DNA of 64,000 nucleotides from Tabrizicola_A sp965284335 (GTDB lineage: Bacteria > Pseudomonadota > Alphaproteobacteria > Rhodobacterales > Rhodobacteraceae), in assembly GCF_965284335.1 (NCBI RefSeq), contig NZ_OZ260076.1; one strand, given 5' to 3'. Each line of letters opens with the position of its first letter. Positions within the stretch are counted from its first letter, which is position 1. Under the pieces are notes generated by a model, which was not told the DNA's origin, did not search any database, and saw nothing but the letters and a program-made list of their open reading frames with translations. The position numbers and the translations under genes were made by a program. This document shows positions 1 to 7,787 of the stretch, piece by piece.

Positions 1-705
1 TACGCTGACATGCGCGCCACCGCCGGTGATCTCGATAATCCTTGCCGCCACATCGCCGTCTTTGGCGTTGATTGCGGCCTCGGCCCCCAAAGACAGGGCA
101 TGATCCAACCGCTCTTGCACAACATCCACCACAACCACCCGCGCGCCCAGCGCGCGACCCAGAATAAGCAAGGACAACCCCACGCCACCCGTGCCATGCA
201 CCGCCAGCCATTCACCCGCCTGCAAGGCCGCGCGCCCGGTCAGCGCATGAAAGGCCGTGGTCACCCGGCAGCCCAAACCCGCCGCCAAGGCAGGGGTCAG
301 ACTATCGGGCAGGCGCGCAAGATTATGGGCATGGGGGGCAGACACATATTCCGCATAGGCCCCCGGCTCGCCAAAGCCCGGAACACGCTGCGCGCGGCAG
401 GTCGTGGTCTGTCCCGATTGGCATTCAGGGCATTGGCCACAAGACAGGATAAAGGGCGCGATCACCCGATCCCCGACCCGCCATTTGGCCAAAGGCCCGG
501 CCTCGACCACCTCACCACAATATTCATGACCCGGAATGGCCCCCAACTTGACCTTGGGATGCTCGCCCACCCAGCCATGCCAATCGCTGCGACAAATGCC
601 ACAGGCCAAGACCTTCAGCACCACCCCATCCGCCTCGCAAACGGGGTCTGCAACCGTCTCTAAGGACAAGTCGGCGTTATAGCTGCGGATCACGGCGGCG
701 CGCAT
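1..705 (-). CDS. Zinc-dependent alcohol dehydrogenase, C-terminus cut by window edge
   Basis: The reading frame is open from an ATG at 703-705 to base 1 with no stop, so 235 residues are present and the C-terminal part lies outside. The product is a medium-chain zinc alcohol dehydrogenase. Visible are the catalytic zinc site GICRSDWHGW followed by GHEY, the structural-zinc cysteine cluster (ILSCGQCPECQSG...TTC), and a Rossmann nucleotide-binding start (VHGTGGVGLS). Oxidation of an alcohol with NAD(P) is the family reaction; the substrate cannot be told. It stands on the strand of purC and purS but is separated from purS by about 147 bp holding stacked palindromes, so it is probably a separate transcription unit. 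Family assignment is firm, specific function open. Confidence 0.9.
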   Translation of the reverse strand, partial: MRAAVIRSYNADLSLETVADPVCEADGVVLKVLACGICRSDWHGWVGEHPKVKLGAIPGHEYCGEVVEAGPLAKWRVGDRVIAPFILSCGQCPECQSGQTTTCRAQRVPGFGEPGAYAEYVSAPHAHNLARLPDSLTPALAAGLGCRVTTAFHALTGRAALQAGEWLAVHGTGGVGLSLLILGRALGARVVVVDVVQERLDHALSLGAEAAINAKDGDVAARIIEITGGGAHVSV

Positions 706-789
706 CGGTCACTCCCTCAGAATTTGACACAGTCAAAGCAAAATCGCCCAGCGCGTCAGATTAAGAAGCGACAGCCCATGTCGGCCAGC

Positions 790-836
790 GCAAATTTCTG
801 AGAAGAAACTTGCAAGATTTTTCGCAAAAATCTTGC
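790..836. repeat. Two stacked palindromes between purS and the alcohol dehydrogenase
   Basis: The first inverted repeat runs 790-813 (10-base arms with one mismatch, 4-base centre). The second runs 812-836 (11-base perfect arms, 3-base centre CGC). They share the GC at 812-813, so a transcript could form two abutting hairpins. Neither is followed by a run of T in the minus direction, so they are not classic intrinsic terminators. The arrangement matches similar stacks near 5.5, 27.8, 35.3 and 47.7 kb. Confidence 0.8.
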
Positions 837-852
837 CCAGCGCCCGATCAGA

Positions 853-1092
853 TCAGACGATTTCGACGCGGTAGCTTTCAATCACCGTATTGGCCAATAG
901 CTTGTCGCACATTGCCTTCACGGCCGTCTCTGCTGCGGCGCGGTCGGTTTCGGCCAGATCCAGCTCGATCACCTTGCCTTGGCGCACGCCGTTCACCCCG
1001 GCAAATCCCAAGGCCCCCAAGGCATGGCGCACGGCCTCGCCCTGCACATCCAGAACTCCGGCCTTCAGCATGACAGTGACACGGGCTTTCAT
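853..1092 (-). CDS. purS: Phosphoribosylformylglycinamidine synthase subunit PurS
   Basis: This 79-residue protein is the small structural subunit of the three-part FGAM synthase (PurS-PurQ-PurL), which makes the fourth step of purine synthesis in bacteria lacking the long one-chain PurL. It is recognised from the start MKARVTVMLK, the VRQGKVIELDL block and the usual length of about 80. The start at 1092 is chosen because GGGGGA lies five bases upstream; a longer frame to 1149 would add 19 unlike residues. purC lies 93 bp upstream on the same strand, as usual in Rhodobacterales. purQ, the expected next gene, is absent: an alcohol dehydrogenase follows instead. Confidence 0.93.
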   Translation of the reverse strand: MKARVTVMLKAGVLDVQGEAVRHALGALGFAGVNGVRQGKVIELDLAETDRAAAETAVKAMCDKLLANTVIESYRVEIV

Positions 1093-1185
1093 GGCGTCCC
1101 CCAATTTGCGCTTTGCCGCCCCATTACCCTTGCCGATGCAGGTCGACAAGGGGGCATTCGAAAGGACAACACGGTGGATCGGCGG

Positions 1186-1947
1186 TCAGTTGATCAGTGT
1201 CGGCTTTGGCGTATGCGTCACATTGGACGGCAAGACCCCCAAACGACGGGCCAATTCGGTGTAGACATCGGGCAAAGGCGCAGGCTCTACCGCAGGCTGG
1301 CCCTCGCGCTCTCCGGCGGCGCGCAGATCCCACAAGCGGCAACTGTCCGGCGTGATTTCATCGGCCACGATCAGCCGCATGAACTCGCCCTCCCAGACCC
1401 GGCCCATTTCCAAGCGAAAATCCACCAAGCGAATCCCGACGCCCAACATGACGCCAGACATGAAATCATTCACCCGCAAGGCAAGTGCCACCATATCATC
1501 AAGATCTTGCTGATTGGCCCAGCCAAAGGCGACGATATGTTCTTCGGCCACCATCGGCGAATTCAGCCGATCATCCTTGTAGTAATATTCCACGATGGGC
1601 CGGGGCAGCGCCATGCCTTCAGGGATGCCCAAACGCGTGGACAATTCGCCCGCGGCAAAGTTGCGCACCACCACTTCGACAGGCAGGATTTCGGCCATCC
1701 GCACCATCTGTTCGCGCATGTTCACGCGCCGGATGAAATGCGTCGGCACCCCAATGGCGTTCAACCCTGTCATGAAGAATTCCGACAGCCTGTTGTTCAA
1801 CACACCCTTGCCATCGACCGCAGCCGGCTTTGGTTCGTCGGCGGTAGGGGCGCTGTCATCCTTGAAATACTGGATCAGCGTCCCCGGCTCTGGCCCTTCA
1901 TAAAGGATCTTCGCCTTGCCCTCGTAGACCTTTTTCCTGCGCGCCAT
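1186..1947 (-). CDS. purC: SAICAR synthase PurC
   Basis: This is phosphoribosylaminoimidazole-succinocarboxamide synthase, 253 residues, which joins aspartate to CAIR using ATP in purine synthesis. The N-terminal KVYEGKAKILYEG block and the family signature VVVRNFAAGELSTRLG (about residue 100) are plain. The start MARRKK at 1947 gives the family's normal length; the frame stays open upstream but adds nothing conserved. It is followed by purS on the same strand and lies back to back with the zeta-subunit gene at 2179, so the 230 bp between them should hold both promoters. Confidence 0.96.
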   Translation of the reverse strand: MARRKKVYEGKAKILYEGPEPGTLIQYFKDDSAPTADEPKPAAVDGKGVLNNRLSEFFMTGLNAIGVPTHFIRRVNMREQMVRMAEILPVEVVVRNFAAGELSTRLGIPEGMALPRPIVEYYYKDDRLNSPMVAEEHIVAFGWANQQDLDDMVALALRVNDFMSGVMLGVGIRLVDFRLEMGRVWEGEFMRLIVADEITPDSCRLWDLRAAGEREGQPAVEPAPLPDVYTELARRLGVLPSNVTHTPKPTLIN

Positions 1948-2045
1948 AGATGCCTCAATCACAATGGGAAACGGGGCGGCAAATGCCACCCCACCCGGTC
2001 TGCCCGGCTATACGCATTGCGCAGCATGGATGCAACCCGGCCAAA

Positions 2046-2082
2046 CCAGTGATCTTGGCCTTGCGCTTGGCCAGTGATCTTG
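2046..2082. repeat. Short direct repeat in the purC/zeta divergent region
   Basis: CCAGTGATCTTG occurs at 2046-2057 and again at 2071-2082, a 25 bp period, in the region between the divergent purC and zeta genes. It could be a pair of same-side regulator sites on the DNA helix or a small slippage duplication. No known regulator consensus was recognised. Confidence 0.5.
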
Positions 2083-2178
2083 CGCTGAACGGGGCTTGGC
2101 TTGGTCTTGGGGGCTTGAACGCGACCCCTGGCACAGGCATATGGATGGTAAGCAGATCTTGACCCGGAGGGCCAGCCG

Positions 2179-2493
2179 ATGACCACCTTTGACGACCGCG
2201 AACACGCATTTGAAGCCAAATTTGCCCATGACACCGAAATGCAATTCCGTGCCGAGGCGCGGCGCAACAAGCTGGTGGGCCTTTGGGCGGCCGATATCTT
2301 GGGCAAATCGGGTGAGGATGCCGCCGAATATGCCATGAGCGTCGTGGCCGCCGATTTCGAAGAGGCCGGCATCGAAGATGTGGTGCGCAAAGTGGCCGCC
2401 GATCTTGCGGGCAAAGCCAGCGAAGATCAGATCCGCGCCAAGATGGCCGAGCTTTTGCCCGTGGCAAAAGCTCAATTGATGACCGAAGTCTAA
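2179..2493 (+). CDS. F1-ATPase inhibitor, zeta subunit (DUF1476)
   Basis: This 104-residue acidic helical protein belongs to DUF1476. In Paracoccus denitrificans the family member is the zeta subunit, which binds F1 and blocks ATP hydrolysis, playing the part that epsilon plays in E. coli and IF1 in mitochondria. The N-terminus MTTFDDREHAFEAKFAHD and the helix with RAEARRNKLVGLWAAD are the family hallmarks; the first 15-20 residues carry the inhibitory segment in Paracoccus. A good ribosome site (GGAGG) precedes the start. It is single-gene, closed by a terminator at 2522-2553. Its target, the F1 operon, is in this same window at 57.0-61.9 kb. Confidence 0.93.
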   Translation: MTTFDDREHAFEAKFAHDTEMQFRAEARRNKLVGLWAADILGKSGEDAAEYAMSVVAADFEEAGIEDVVRKVAADLAGKASEDQIRAKMAELLPVAKAQLMTEV

Positions 2494-2521
2494 AACGACC
2501 CCGGCGATCTGAAAGACGAAA

Positions 2522-2553
2522 AGACCGCGCCAATGGCTTTGGCGCGGTTTTTT
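2522..2553 (+). terminator. Intrinsic terminator after the zeta-subunit gene
   Basis: The arms ACCGCGCCAA and TTTGGCGCGGT form a strong GC hairpin with a tiny loop, followed by TTTTTT. It stands 29 bp after the stop of the zeta gene. Confidence 0.9.
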
Positions 2554-2709
2554 CATGCAAAGATCGCAGATGCCCCCGTCACAGGCGACAAACCGTCCCC
2601 GCATCATGTTCCAGATCGATGGGAATCATGCGGAATATGAATTTGCCTCTGGCCGCGCGGCATGGCACATCGGATGAAATCGACAATTCCCGAGAAGCGG
2701 AGACAGACC

Positions 2710-3723
2710 ATGGCCCAGGACGCTCTTTCGAAACTGCTAGCCAGCCGAGATTGGCTGATGGCCGATGGCGCCACAGGGACCAACCTTTTCAACATGGGCC
2801 TCACCGCAGGCGAGCCGCCGGAATTCTGGAACACCGAACACCCCGACCGCATCCGCAGCCTCTATCGCGGCGCGGTTGATGCGGGATCGGATATCTTCCT
2901 GACCAATACCTTCGGCGGCAATGCCAGCCGCCTGAAACTGCACAACGCCCAAGGCCGGGTGCGTGAGTTGAACCGCATCGGTGCCAGCATTGGCCGCGAG
3001 ATTGCGGATGCCGCAGGCCGCCCCATCGTGGTGGCAGGCTCGGTCGGGCCAACGGGCGACATCTTTGAACCCATGGGCACGCTGACCCATGCGGCCGCTG
3101 TTGAGATGTTTCACGAACAGGCCGAGGGGCTGAAAGAGGGCGGTGCTGACGTTTTGTGGATCGAAACGATTTCGGCCCCCGAGGAATACAAGGCCGCCGC
3201 CGAGGCGGCCAAGCTTGCCGGCATGCCCTGGTGTGGCACGATGAGCTTTGACACCGCCGGGCGCACCATGATGGGCCTCACCTCTGCCGGTCTGGTCGAG
3301 ATGGTCAAGGGCCTGCCCTACCCGCCCTTGGCCTTTGGCGCGAATTGCGGCGTTGGGGCATCCGACCTGATGCGCACCGTGATGGGCTTTGTCGCCGCCG
3401 GACCCTCGGTGCCGCTGATTGCCAAGGGCAATGCGGGCATCCCGAAATATCACGATGGGCATATCCATTACGATGGCACGCCCGAGTTGATGGCCGAATA
3501 TGCCGTTCTGGCACGTGATGCGGGCGTGCGGATCATTGGCGGCTGCTGTGGCACCATGCCGGACCATCTGAAAGCGATGCGCGCCGCGCTGGAAAGCCGC
3601 CCGGGCGGCGAGGTGCCCAGCCTTGAGGCGATTCAATCCGCGCTGGGGGCGTTCTCCTCAAGCTCGGACGGCACCGATGGCGCAGGGCCAGCCCCGCGTG
3701 AACGCCGCGGTCGGCGCGGCTAA
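2710..3723 (+). CDS. bmt: Homocysteine S-methyltransferase (Bmt/MetH homocysteine-domain type)
   Basis: This 337-residue zinc enzyme moves a methyl group to homocysteine to make methionine. The N-terminal GATGTNL block, the barrel core, and the zinc ligands (cysteine in GANCG, then the pair in GGCCGT near residue 280) match the homocysteine-binding domain of MetH and betaine-homocysteine methyltransferase. The start at 2710 follows a GGAGA ribosome site; an upstream in-frame ATG at 2662 adds unrelated residues. The last 35 residues are low complexity. The methyl donor is undecided: a glycine betaine-type substrate (as for Bmt) or a methylcobalamin carried by the corrinoid protein encoded at 6810, as in the split methionine synthase known from Phaeobacter. 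No folate- or cobalamin-binding domain is fused. Confidence 0.88.
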   Translation: MAQDALSKLLASRDWLMADGATGTNLFNMGLTAGEPPEFWNTEHPDRIRSLYRGAVDAGSDIFLTNTFGGNASRLKLHNAQGRVRELNRIGASIGREIADAAGRPIVVAGSVGPTGDIFEPMGTLTHAAAVEMFHEQAEGLKEGGADVLWIETISAPEEYKAAAEAAKLAGMPWCGTMSFDTAGRTMMGLTSAGLVEMVKGLPYPPLAFGANCGVGASDLMRTVMGFVAAGPSVPLIAKGNAGIPKYHDGHIHYDGTPELMAEYAVLARDAGVRIIGGCCGTMPDHLKAMRAALESRPGGEVPSLEAIQSALGAFSSSSDGTDGAGPAPRERRGRRG

Positions 3724-3733
3724 GGCCGCGCTG

Positions 3734-4564
3734 TCAGCCCTCACGCAAATGCACCAAGAGTTCCGCAGTCAACCGCGCCCGGCGGGTTGAGGGTTTCCAG
3801 ACCATCACATAGGGCCAAGGCATCGGCAGGCTTGGCCCCGGCAAGCGTTCGATCAAGCCCGCGCGCAGATCAGCCATGGCCAGCCGCGCAGGCACCAAAG
3901 CCGCCCCAAGCCCTGCCCGCGCTGCGGCCAGCGCCATGGCGGTTTGCCCCACGCGCAGCCCTGGGGCGGGCACCTCCGCGATCCCCGCCTCGTGATACCA
4001 GCGCCGCCAAGATGGCGCGGCGGCATGGGACGGCCCCCAATCGGTATGAACCAGCCGCGCACGCCCCACCCCGGGTGCGGCCACTGCGATGATCTCATCG
4101 GTAAACAGCGTCTCAATTCTGTGATCTGGGTAGAAATGCGCCCCATAGGTCAGCCGCACCGCTCCCCCGGCCAGATCCACCGGGTCATCCTCAACCCGCA
4201 AATCCAGCTCGGCCAACCGTGCGAACCCCGCAAGGCGCGGCAACAGCCAATGGTCCGCCAAGGACGGCAGGCAGGACAAAACCAGCCGCGCCGCCCCCAC
4301 CTCTTGCCCCAGATCCTGCGCCAGATGCGCCAATTCGGCAAATGCAAGGTCGACGCGCGGCTGAATGGCGCGCCCCGCATCAGTCAGCGTCAACCTATTG
4401 CCCTGCCGTAGAAAAAGCTGGCGTCCAAAGTGATCCTCCAGCGCACGCACCTGCAAAGAGACCGCCGCCGCCGTCACCCCCAGCTCGGCCCCGGCACGGG
4501 TGAAAGAGCCGTGACGCGCCGCACAGTCAAAGGCGCGCAAAGCGGTCAGGGGCGGCAGGGTCAT
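3734..4564 (-). CDS. LysR-family transcriptional regulator (GcvA type)
   Basis: The 276-residue protein starts with a winged helix-turn-helix (residues 1-60: PLTALRAFDCAARHGSFTRA, then GVTAAAVSLQVRALE) followed by a LysR substrate-binding domain. The length is a little short of the usual 290-310 but complete. A near-perfect ribosome site (AAAGGAGG) precedes the ATG. It is transcribed away from the dioxygenase gene at 4682, with 117 bp between them that hold a 7-base inverted repeat. LysR proteins usually control the divergent neighbour and themselves, so the dioxygenase is the likely target. The effector is unknown. Confidence 0.92.
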   Translation of the reverse strand: MTLPPLTALRAFDCAARHGSFTRAGAELGVTAAAVSLQVRALEDHFGRQLFLRQGNRLTLTDAGRAIQPRVDLAFAELAHLAQDLGQEVGAARLVLSCLPSLADHWLLPRLAGFARLAELDLRVEDDPVDLAGGAVRLTYGAHFYPDHRIETLFTDEIIAVAAPGVGRARLVHTDWGPSHAAAPSWRRWYHEAGIAEVPAPGLRVGQTAMALAAARAGLGAALVPARLAMADLRAGLIERLPGPSLPMPWPYVMVWKPSTRRARLTAELLVHLREG

Positions 4565-4576
4565 GGCACCTCCTTT

Positions 4577-4607
4577 AGAGAAACTTGATGAACCCTATAA
4601 TTTCTCT
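4577..4607. promoter_or_regulatory. Candidate LysR operator between lysR and dioxygenase genes
   Basis: AGAGAAA at 4577-4583 is matched by its exact inverse TTTCTCT at 4601-4607, with 17 bases between. It lies 12 bp upstream of the regulator's start, in an AT-richer part of the divergent spacer. Position and symmetry suit a LysR-type binding site; the core T-N11-A pattern of the family is not clearly separate within it. Confidence 0.55.
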
Positions 4608-4681
4608 CGTTGCCCGCAAAGCCCATTCTCACGACACTGTCCCAAATACGACCCCGAAAATCCGCCTGCAGGAGCCCCCAC

Positions 4682-5464
4682 ATGCACGACATCATCGACC
4701 TTGACGCCTATCCCTTGGATCAGCCCGAAAGCCAAGCGTATCAAGCCCTTGTCGCCCGCTGTCGCCGCGCCTTGGACCGCGATGGCATGTTCGATCTGGC
4801 CGGGTTCTTGCGACCCAAGGCCCTGGCCGCTGCGCTGGCCGAAGTGGCAGCCCAACAGGATCAGGCTTTCACCCATGCCCGCGACCACAACATCTATTTT
4901 CGCAAAGAGATTCCAGACCTTGCACCCGACCACCCAGCCTTGATCCCCTTTCGCACCGTCAACCACACGCTCTGCGCCGATCAGATCGGCGGCACCCTGC
5001 AGCGGCTTTACGAATGGCCCGCCTTTGCCGCCTTTTTGGCCGCTTGCATGGAAAAGCCAGCACTCTACACCATGGACGACCCGCTGGCGCGGCTGAATGT
5101 GATGACCTATCACAAGGGCGAGGCGCTGAACTGGCATTTTGACCGGTCGGAATTCACCACCACGATTTTGCTGCAAGCCCCTGATCAGGGCGGGCTTTTT
5201 GAATACCGCACCGATCTTCGCTCGGACACTGACCCCAATTACAACGGCGTGGCGCAGATGCTGGCGGGCAAGGACCCCGAGGTGCAGCGCGTCAAGTTGG
5301 TGGCGGGGGGGCTGAACGTGTTTCGAGGCCGCAACACCGCGCATCGGGTCACCCCGGTGCAGGGCGACACCGCCCGACGGATCGCGGTGTTTTCCTTTTA
5401 TGACCGCCCCGGCGTGCGCATGACCGCAGAGGAGCAAAAGGGCTTTTACGGCCGCGCCGCGTGA
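4682..5464 (+). CDS. Putative Fe(II)/2-oxoglutarate-dependent oxygenase
   Basis: The 260-residue protein has the iron-binding facial triad His152-x-Asp154 (NWHFDRSEF) and His221 (TAHRVTPV), with an arginine at about 232 (ARRIAVF) placed to hold 2-oxoglutarate. Because the second ligand is Asp, hydroxylation or a related oxidation is expected; the related BesD/HalD amino-acid halogenases have Gly at that place. The start at 4682 follows GGAG by seven bases; the frame runs further upstream without conservation. It is divergent from a LysR gene that probably controls it. The substrate is unknown. Stacked palindromes begin seven bases after its stop. Confidence 0.75.
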   Translation: MHDIIDLDAYPLDQPESQAYQALVARCRRALDRDGMFDLAGFLRPKALAAALAEVAAQQDQAFTHARDHNIYFRKEIPDLAPDHPALIPFRTVNHTLCADQIGGTLQRLYEWPAFAAFLAACMEKPALYTMDDPLARLNVMTYHKGEALNWHFDRSEFTTTILLQAPDQGGLFEYRTDLRSDTDPNYNGVAQMLAGKDPEVQRVKLVAGGLNVFRGRNTAHRVTPVQGDTARRIAVFSFYDRPGVRMTAEEQKGFYGRAA

Positions 5465-5471
5465 CCGCGCG

Positions 5472-5539
5472 CGGAATTTTGCAAAAATTCCGAACCGGAA
5501 AATGCACATTTTCCGGCCCGATTTCTGGTCAGAAATCGG
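5472..5539. repeat. Three stacked palindromes between convergent genes
   Basis: Three inverted repeats lie in a row: 5472-5492 (9-base arms, loop GCA), 5496-5517 (10-base arms) and 5518-5539 (10-base arms). The first two follow the dioxygenase stop. The third contains the stop codon (5529-5531) and last codons of the radical SAM gene read from the other strand. No T-run follows, so any terminator role would be non-standard. Confidence 0.85.
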
Positions 5540-6632
5540 TCGAGAACAGGCTGAGTTGGTCGCCTGCCCTCGCGGGCGGCCGAAAGAGATCGCAATTGAG
5601 GGGCGGCATCTTGGTCGCCAAGCCCAGCCGCGCGACCGCCTTGTCAAATCGCTGGCGCAAAAGATCGGCCCACAGCCCCTGCCCTGTCATCCGCCGCCCA
5701 AAGGCCGGGTCATAATCCTGCCCACCATGCATCTCGCGCACGCGCGCCATGACCTTGCCGGCCCGATCGGGGTAATGGGTGGCCAGCCAGTCCTGAAACA
5801 GCGCCGACACCTCGCGTGGCAGGCGAAGCGCGATGTAGCTGGCCGCCACAGCGCCTGCGTCCTGAACGGCCGACAAGATCGGCTCCAACTCATGGTCGGT
5901 CAGCCCCGGCACCACGGGTGCAACCATCGCGCGCACCGCTATTCCTGCATCACTCAGCCGCCGGATCACCGCCAGACGTCGCCCCGGTGCTGGGCAGCGC
6001 GGCTCCATGCGCCGGGCAAGCTCGGCATCCAGCGTCGTCACCGAAATCCCCACCCGCAACAGCCCCGCCGCCGCCATGGGTGCCAAAAGGTCAATGTCGC
6101 GTTCGATCAACGTGCCTTTGGTGGTGATCGCCACCGGATGGCGAAAGTCCCACAAAACAGCCAGCACCTCGCGCATCAGCCGATGCTCTGCCTCAATCGG
6201 CTGATAGGGGTCGGTGTTGGTGCCAATCGCCACCGTTGCCACCTTGTAATTTTTGGCCCGCAACTCGCGTTCCAGCACCGCCGCAATGCCGGGCCGCAGA
6301 ATCAACTGCGTCTCAAAATCCAATCCCGGCGACAGGTTCAAAAACGCATGGCTCGGCCGGGCAAAGCAATAAACACAACCATGCTCGCAGCCCCGATAAG
6401 GGTTGATCGACCGATCAAAGGGCAAATCCGGCGAGCGGTTCCACGCCAGCGCAGAGCGGGGCCGTTCGGCCCGCACCTCGGTGCGCAAAAGCCTGTCGGT
6501 TTCCGCCAGATCCCAGCCATCGCTGACCGCCACACGCGCCTGCCCCTCAAACCGGCCAGTGGCGTTTGACGCCACCCCACGGGCGCGCAACCGCAGTCCC
6601 GGCTTGACGGTAGTTTCACACGGCGCTCTCAC
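5529..6632 (-). CDS. PA0069-family radical SAM protein
   Basis: The 367-residue protein carries the cluster motif CxxxCxxC as CEHGCVYC (about residue 82), with the typical preceding RSINPYRGC. It belongs to the SplB-like/PA0069 family of radical SAM enzymes; no reaction is established for this family. The conserved HAFLNLSPGLDFETQ and AIGTNTDPYQPIE blocks are present. The start is a GTG at 6632 with only a weak ribosome site (GGGATGA), and no in-frame ATG lies close, so the exact N-terminus is unsure. Its stop codon sits inside a palindrome shared with the convergent dioxygenase gene. Confidence 0.85.
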   Translation of the reverse strand: MRAPCETTVKPGLRLRARGVASNATGRFEGQARVAVSDGWDLAETDRLLRTEVRAERPRSALAWNRSPDLPFDRSINPYRGCEHGCVYCFARPSHAFLNLSPGLDFETQLILRPGIAAVLERELRAKNYKVATVAIGTNTDPYQPIEAEHRLMREVLAVLWDFRHPVAITTKGTLIERDIDLLAPMAAAGLLRVGISVTTLDAELARRMEPRCPAPGRRLAVIRRLSDAGIAVRAMVAPVVPGLTDHELEPILSAVQDAGAVAASYIALRLPREVSALFQDWLATHYPDRAGKVMARVREMHGGQDYDPAFGRRMTGQGLWADLLRQRFDKAVARLGLATKMPPLNCDLFRPPARAGDQLSLFSTDF

Positions 6633-6809
6633 AAGGCTTCATCCCGACGATTTCACGCCTTAAATTTAGAACATTTAAGGAACATGTGAAGCGATAAATT
6701 CCCGCTGCCCCACTTGCTGTCGGCTTTTGCTTGGCGCATGTCGGAAAACGCAAAGTGAAAATCCGCCTTTGGCCGCATCAGATGTCCAAAGCCCCGAAGG
6801 AGCGTAATC

Positions 6810-7505
6810 ATGTCCGACGACGAAATCATCCTAGCCGATCTTTCCGACGAAGAGCTTGTCTTGCAGATGCATGACGACCTCTATGATGGTCTGAAAGAAG
6901 AAATCGAAGATGGGGTGAACATCCTCATCGAACGCGGTTGGACGCCCTATGACGTTCTGACCAAAGCACTGGTTGCGGGCATGACCATCGTCGGCGCCGA
7001 CTTCCGCGATGGCATCTTGTTCGTTCCCGAAGTGCTTTTGGCCGCCAACGCCATGAAGGCGGGGATGTTTATTCTCAAGCCTCTGTTGGTCTCCACCGGC
7101 GCGCCGCGCATGGGCAAGATGGTGATCGGCACCGTCAAGGGCGACATCCACGACATCGGCAAGAACCTTGTCGCTATGATGATGGAAGGTGCTGGGTTCG
7201 AAGTGATCGATCTGGGCATCAACAACGCCGTCGAAAAATACATCGAAGCGCTTGAAACCGAAAAGCCCGATATCTTGGGCATGTCGGCCCTGCTGACCAC
7301 CACCATGCCCTACATGAAAGTCGTGATCGACACGATGAAGGAAAAGGGCCTGCGCGAAGACTATATCGTTCTGGTGGGCGGCGCGCCCCTGAACGAAGAA
7401 TTCGGCAAGGCCATCGGTGCTGACGCCTATTGCCGTGATGCGGCTGTGGCTGTGGAAACAGCCAAGCAGTTTGTGGCACGCAAGCACAACCAGCTCGGCG
7501 CTTAA
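6810..7505 (+). CDS. Corrinoid (B12-binding) methyltransferase protein
   Basis: The 231-residue protein has the two parts of a methyl-carrying corrinoid protein: a helical cap (residues 1-90) and a Rossmann-like cobalamin domain. The base-off signature DIHDIG (within GTVKGDIHDIGKNLVAMMM) is present, where the histidine becomes the lower cobalt ligand. GMSALLTTTM and VLVGGAP complete the B12 fold. It matches MtbC/MtmC-type proteins and the cobalamin module of MetH. With the homocysteine enzyme 3 kb upstream it is a good candidate for the B12 piece of a split methionine synthase; a methylamine or betaine system is the alternative. AAGGAG stands before the ATG, and a terminator follows the stop. 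Confidence 0.92.
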   Translation: MSDDEIILADLSDEELVLQMHDDLYDGLKEEIEDGVNILIERGWTPYDVLTKALVAGMTIVGADFRDGILFVPEVLLAANAMKAGMFILKPLLVSTGAPRMGKMVIGTVKGDIHDIGKNLVAMMMEGAGFEVIDLGINNAVEKYIEALETEKPDILGMSALLTTTMPYMKVVIDTMKEKGLREDYIVLVGGAPLNEEFGKAIGADAYCRDAAVAVETAKQFVARKHNQLGA

Positions 7506-7530
7506 GGCCCGCAAAGCTAACGCAAAAACG

Positions 7531-7560
7531 AAAACCCCGGACCGCTGCGTCCGGGGTTTT
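7531..7560 (+). terminator. Intrinsic terminator after the corrinoid protein gene
   Basis: AAAACCCCGGAC and GTCCGGGGTTTT form a 12-base perfect stem with a six-base loop, ending in TTTT. Because A and T tails flank it on both sides it could also act in the other direction. Confidence 0.9.
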
Positions 7561-7631
7561 CCTTTGGCACGGAGTTTTGGCCCTTGGCTTTTGGCACGGC
7601 TGACCCCAAATTAGGGAGGAAGGAGTCGATC

Positions 7632-7787
7632 ATGCCCCTGCCCCATTTCCTTGCCTTGATCCTGTCCGTCATCCTCGCGGCTGGTCTCACCCTCTGGGCG
7701 GCCTCTGGTGCTGGCGTGTCGATGGGCGCGCTGGCCGTGGTTGCTTTGCTGGCCGCGCTTGCCATTCGCGCCTTTGCTTGGCCGTGA
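7632..7787 (+). CDS. Small single-segment membrane protein
   Basis: The frame encodes 51 residues, nearly all hydrophobic, with one or two membrane helices (LALILSVILAAGLTLWAA and GALAVVALLAALAIRAF). The strong ribosome site GGAGGAAGGAG ends five bases before the ATG. Its TGA overlaps the GTG start of the DUF1638 gene (GTGA), so the two are probably translated together. I do not recognise the family. The tight link to DUF1638 downstream of a corrinoid gene is the only clue to its role. Confidence 0.75.
   Translation: MPLPHFLALILSVILAAGLTLWAASGAGVSMGALAVVALLAALAIRAFAWP

Noticed and set aside
6633..6809. Cobalamin riboswitch ahead of the corrinoid protein gene
   Set aside because: The 177 bp leader lacks the B12-box (GCCACTG) and has no convincing long fold.
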